From NCBI GenBank assembly GCA_920105625.2, contig OV050032.1:79068084-79132083 (forward strand): DNA of 64,000 bases, read 5' to 3'. Position 1 is the first letter of the stretch. The number at the start of each line of letters is the position of its first letter. The stretch comes from Clusia tigrina. Lineage: Eukaryota > Arthropoda > Insecta > Diptera > Clusiidae. Positions 62,201 to 64,000 of the stretch are shown one piece after another. Made by a program: the position numbers and the translations under genes. The notes under the pieces are model-generated. The model was not told the DNA's origin, made no database searches, and saw only the letters and a program-made list of their open reading frames with translations.

Positions 62201-62396
62201 CTCGAGCCTCTTTTCAATTGAAGCTATCGCTCAAAGCTATGCTACCCTTGAGTCCCAAATAAAACACTGATACAACTTCAAATGGCCCTAACTTCTATAC
62301 GGTACGTCCTACACCTATCAAAGTTTGCAACATACAAATGTTTGTAACTTTTTACTGGAGCGCCATAAAACCTTGAAATTTTGTAACAATAAAGTA
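62201..62396 (+). repeat. Diverged marker monomer, right type, copy 3
   Basis: Same CTTTTCAATTGAAGC start and GGAGCGCC, but with consensus CTACCCTTGAG and AATAAAAC. Followed by the 185-bp monomer at 62397. Confidence 0.86.
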
Positions 62397-63023
62397 CTCG
62401 AGCCTCTTGTCAATTTAAGCTATCACTCAAAGCTATGCTACCCTTGAGTCCCAAATCAAACACTGATAAAACTTCAAATGGCCCTAATACGTCCTACGCC
62501 TATCAAAGTTTGCAGCATACAAATGCTTGTAACTTTTTACTGGAGCGTCATAAAACCTTGAAATTGTGTAACAATAAAGTACTCGAGCCTCTTGTCAATT
62601 TAAGCTATCGCTCAAAGCTATGCTACCCTTGAGTCCCAAATCAAACACTGATAAAACTTCAAATGGCCCTAACTTCTATACGGTACGTCCTACACCTATC
62701 AAAGTTTGCAACATACAAATGCTTGCAACTTTTTACTGAAGCGTCATAAAACCTTGAAATTTTGTAGCAATAAAGCACTCGCGCCTCTTGTCAATTTAAG
62801 CTATCGCTCAAAGCTATGCTACCCTTGAGTCCCAAATCACACACTGATAAAACTTCAAATGGCCCTAACTTCTATACGGTACGTCCTACACCTATCAAAG
62901 TTTGCAACATACAAATGCTTGTAACTTTTTACTGGAGCGTCATAAAACCTTGAAATTTTGTAACAATAAAGTACTCGAGCCTCTTGTCAATTTAAGCTAT
63001 CGCTCAAAGCTATGCTACCCTTG
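62245..63023 (+). repeat. Duplicated segment (offset 1165), copy 2
   Basis: Same marker order as 61080-61858. Copy 1 has extra private changes: ACCTAACAAAG, TTTGCAAG and AAACAATG. Confidence 0.85.
62397..62581 (+). repeat. 185-bp deletion monomer, copy 6
   Basis: Counterpart of 61232 at offset 1165, with TAATACGTCCTACGCC. It follows a right-type marker monomer. Confidence 0.9.
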
Positions 63024-63953
63024 AGTCCCAAATCAAACACTGATAAAACTTCAAATGGCCCAAACTTCTATACGGTACGTCCTACACCTATCAAAGTTTG
63101 CAACATACAAATGTTTGTAACTTTTTACTGGAGCGTCATAAAACCTTGAAATTTTGTAACAATAAAGCACTCGAGCCTCTTGTCAATTTAAGCTATCGCT
63201 CAAAGCTATGCTACCCTTGAGTCCCAAATCACACACTGATAAAACTTCAAATGGCCCTAACTTCTATACGGTACGTCCTACACCTATCAAAGTTTGCAAC
63301 ATACAAATGCTTGTAACTTTTTACTGGAGCGTCATAAAACCTTGAAATTGTGTAACAATAAAGTACTCGAGCCTCTTGTCAATTTAAGCTATCGCTCAAA
63401 GCTATGCTACCCTTGAGTCCCAAATCAAACACTGATAAGACTTCAAATGGCCCTAACTTCTATACGGTACGTGCTACAGGTATCAAAGTTTGCAACATAC
63501 AAATGCTTGTAACTTTTTACTGGAGCGTCATAGAACCTTGAAATTTTGTAACAATAAAGTACTCGAGCCTCTTGTCAATTTAAGCTGTCGCTCAAAGCTA
63601 TGCTACCCTTCAGTCCCAAATCAAACACTGATGCAACTTCAAATGACCCTAACTTCTATACGGTACGTCCTACACCTATCAAAGTTTGCAACATACAAAT
63701 GATTGTAACATTTTACTGGAGTGTCATAAAACCTTGAAATTTTGTAACAATAAAGTACTCGAGCCTCTTGTCAATTTAAGCCATCGCTCAAAGCTATGCT
63801 ACCCTTGAGTCCCAAATCAAACACTGATAAAACTTCAAATGGCCCTAACTTCTATATGGTACGTCCTATACCTATCAAAGTTTTCAACATACAAATGCTT
63901 GTATCTTTTTACTGGAGCGTCATAAAACCTTGAAATGTTGTAACAATAGAGTA
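63024..63953 (+). repeat. Ordinary satellite monomers at right end
   Basis: Standard monomers with private changes (GTGCTACAGGTATC near 63471, GATGCAACTTC near 63631, ATGATTGTAACATTTT near 63699). Nothing but satellite. Confidence 0.78.
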
Positions 63954-64000
63954 CTCGAGCCTCTTTTCAATTGAAGCTATCGCTCAAAGCTATGCTACCC
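63954..64000 (+). repeat. Diverged marker monomer, right type, copy 4 (cut by window end)
   Basis: Begins CTCGAGCCTCTTTTCAATTG after GAAATGTTGTAACAATAGAG. The array clearly continues to the right. Confidence 0.85.

Larger units (their letters stand above)
1..64000 (+). repeat. Satellite DNA array, 196-bp monomer, head to tail
   Basis: The whole window is one tandem array. CTCGAG recurs at 397, 593, 10330, 10526 and 10722 with 196-bp spacing, and the rest of the monomer repeats in the same order and orientation throughout, about 327 copies. Consensus landmarks in order are CTCGAGCCTCTTGTC, AAGCTATCGCTC, CTACCCTTGAGTCCC, CACTGATAAAACTTC, AAATGGCCCTAACTT, TACGGTACGTCC, ATCAAAGTTTGCAAC, AAATGCTTGTAAC, ACTGGAGCGTCATAAAACC and GTAACAATAAAG. 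Consensus G+C is about 37%. Monomers differ by scattered substitutions and a few recurrent deletions. No interruption, transposon, gene or inversion was seen. Because the array runs off both ends, its full length is unknown. Satellites of this kind normally form centromeric or pericentromeric heterochromatin; that location is inferred. I cannot name the family. Confidence 0.98.

Noticed and set aside
1..64000. CRISPR array
   Set aside because: The repeats are contiguous 196-bp units without unique spacers, and no cas genes are present.
1..64000. Telomeric repeat, rDNA, 5S rRNA or tRNA genes hidden in the array
   Set aside because: No short telomere-type repeat, no A/B box pair with cloverleaf potential, and no rRNA-like stretch was noticed. 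The whole window is accounted for by the monomer.
1..64000. Transposon or LTR remnants
   Set aside because: No break in monomer register with foreign sequence, no target-site duplication and no polypurine or tRNA-primer site was found.
1..64000. Inverted monomers or palindromic array turn
   Set aside because: Every line carries the monomer in the same orientation; no reverse-complement landmark was seen.
1..64000. Prokaryotic or viral origin
   Set aside because: No genes at all in 64 kb and satellite organisation throughout; this is not compatible with a bacterial, archaeal or viral genome segment.

Overview
The window is one uninterrupted tandem satellite array. A single monomer of 196 bp (consensus about 37% G+C, 73 of 196 bases) repeats head to tail from the first base to the last, roughly 327 times, always in the same orientation. 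I set the monomer start at its XhoI-type palindrome CTCGAG. Two adjacent monomers at 10330-10721 match the consensus I read exactly and serve as the reference. I found no unique sequence, gene, RNA gene, transposon, CRISPR array or inversion. Open reading frames reach only 119 codons and come from frame accidents in the repeat (196 = 3x65+1, so the frame shifts by one base per monomer).

Such an array points to constitutive heterochromatin, centromeric or pericentromeric, of a eukaryote. A plant is my best guess, with moderate to low confidence. A sub-motif CAAATG-N4-TAACTT-N6-GG-N2-CGTC occurs twice per monomer, 56 bp apart, and recalls the CAAATGG..ATAACTTTT motif I remember from legume centromeric satellites. 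All five CpG sites of the monomer show both TG and CA derivatives, which fits cytosine methylation. The species cannot be named from the sequence alone.

Layout: (1) 1-6556: four units starting with a diverged marker monomer (7, 1313, 3807, 5309), with 1-2560 duplicated at 3801-6556; 164-bp deletion monomers lie here and at 11310. (2) 6.6-12.7 kb: mixed subfamilies with a three-copy ~560-bp block and 183/185-bp short monomers. (3) 12.7-22.1 kb: a four-monomer higher-order repeat of 785 bp nested in duplications with offsets 2354, 2942, 4119 and 6081 bp. (4) 22.1-25.4 kb: transitional, with a 2341-bp-offset duplication. (5) 25.4-52.4 kb: largely alternating two-type (dimeric) organisation, carrying a ~5.3-kb block duplicated (37155-42487 and 42644-47772), a three-copy ~2-kb block and a 2743-bp tandem duplication (46780-52069). 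(6) 52.4-57.3 kb: more homogeneous monomers, then a nearly perfect tandem duplication of exactly nine monomers (1764 bp). (7) 57.3-64 kb: a five-monomer (981 bp) and an 1165-bp duplication, plus the return of the marker and 185-bp monomers seen at the left end.

No genes work together here. The content is a record of unequal exchange and segmental amplification in register with the 196-bp monomer. Offsets and block edges were worked out by hand from shared diagnostic variants, so edges are good to a few tens of bases and identities are described in words only.
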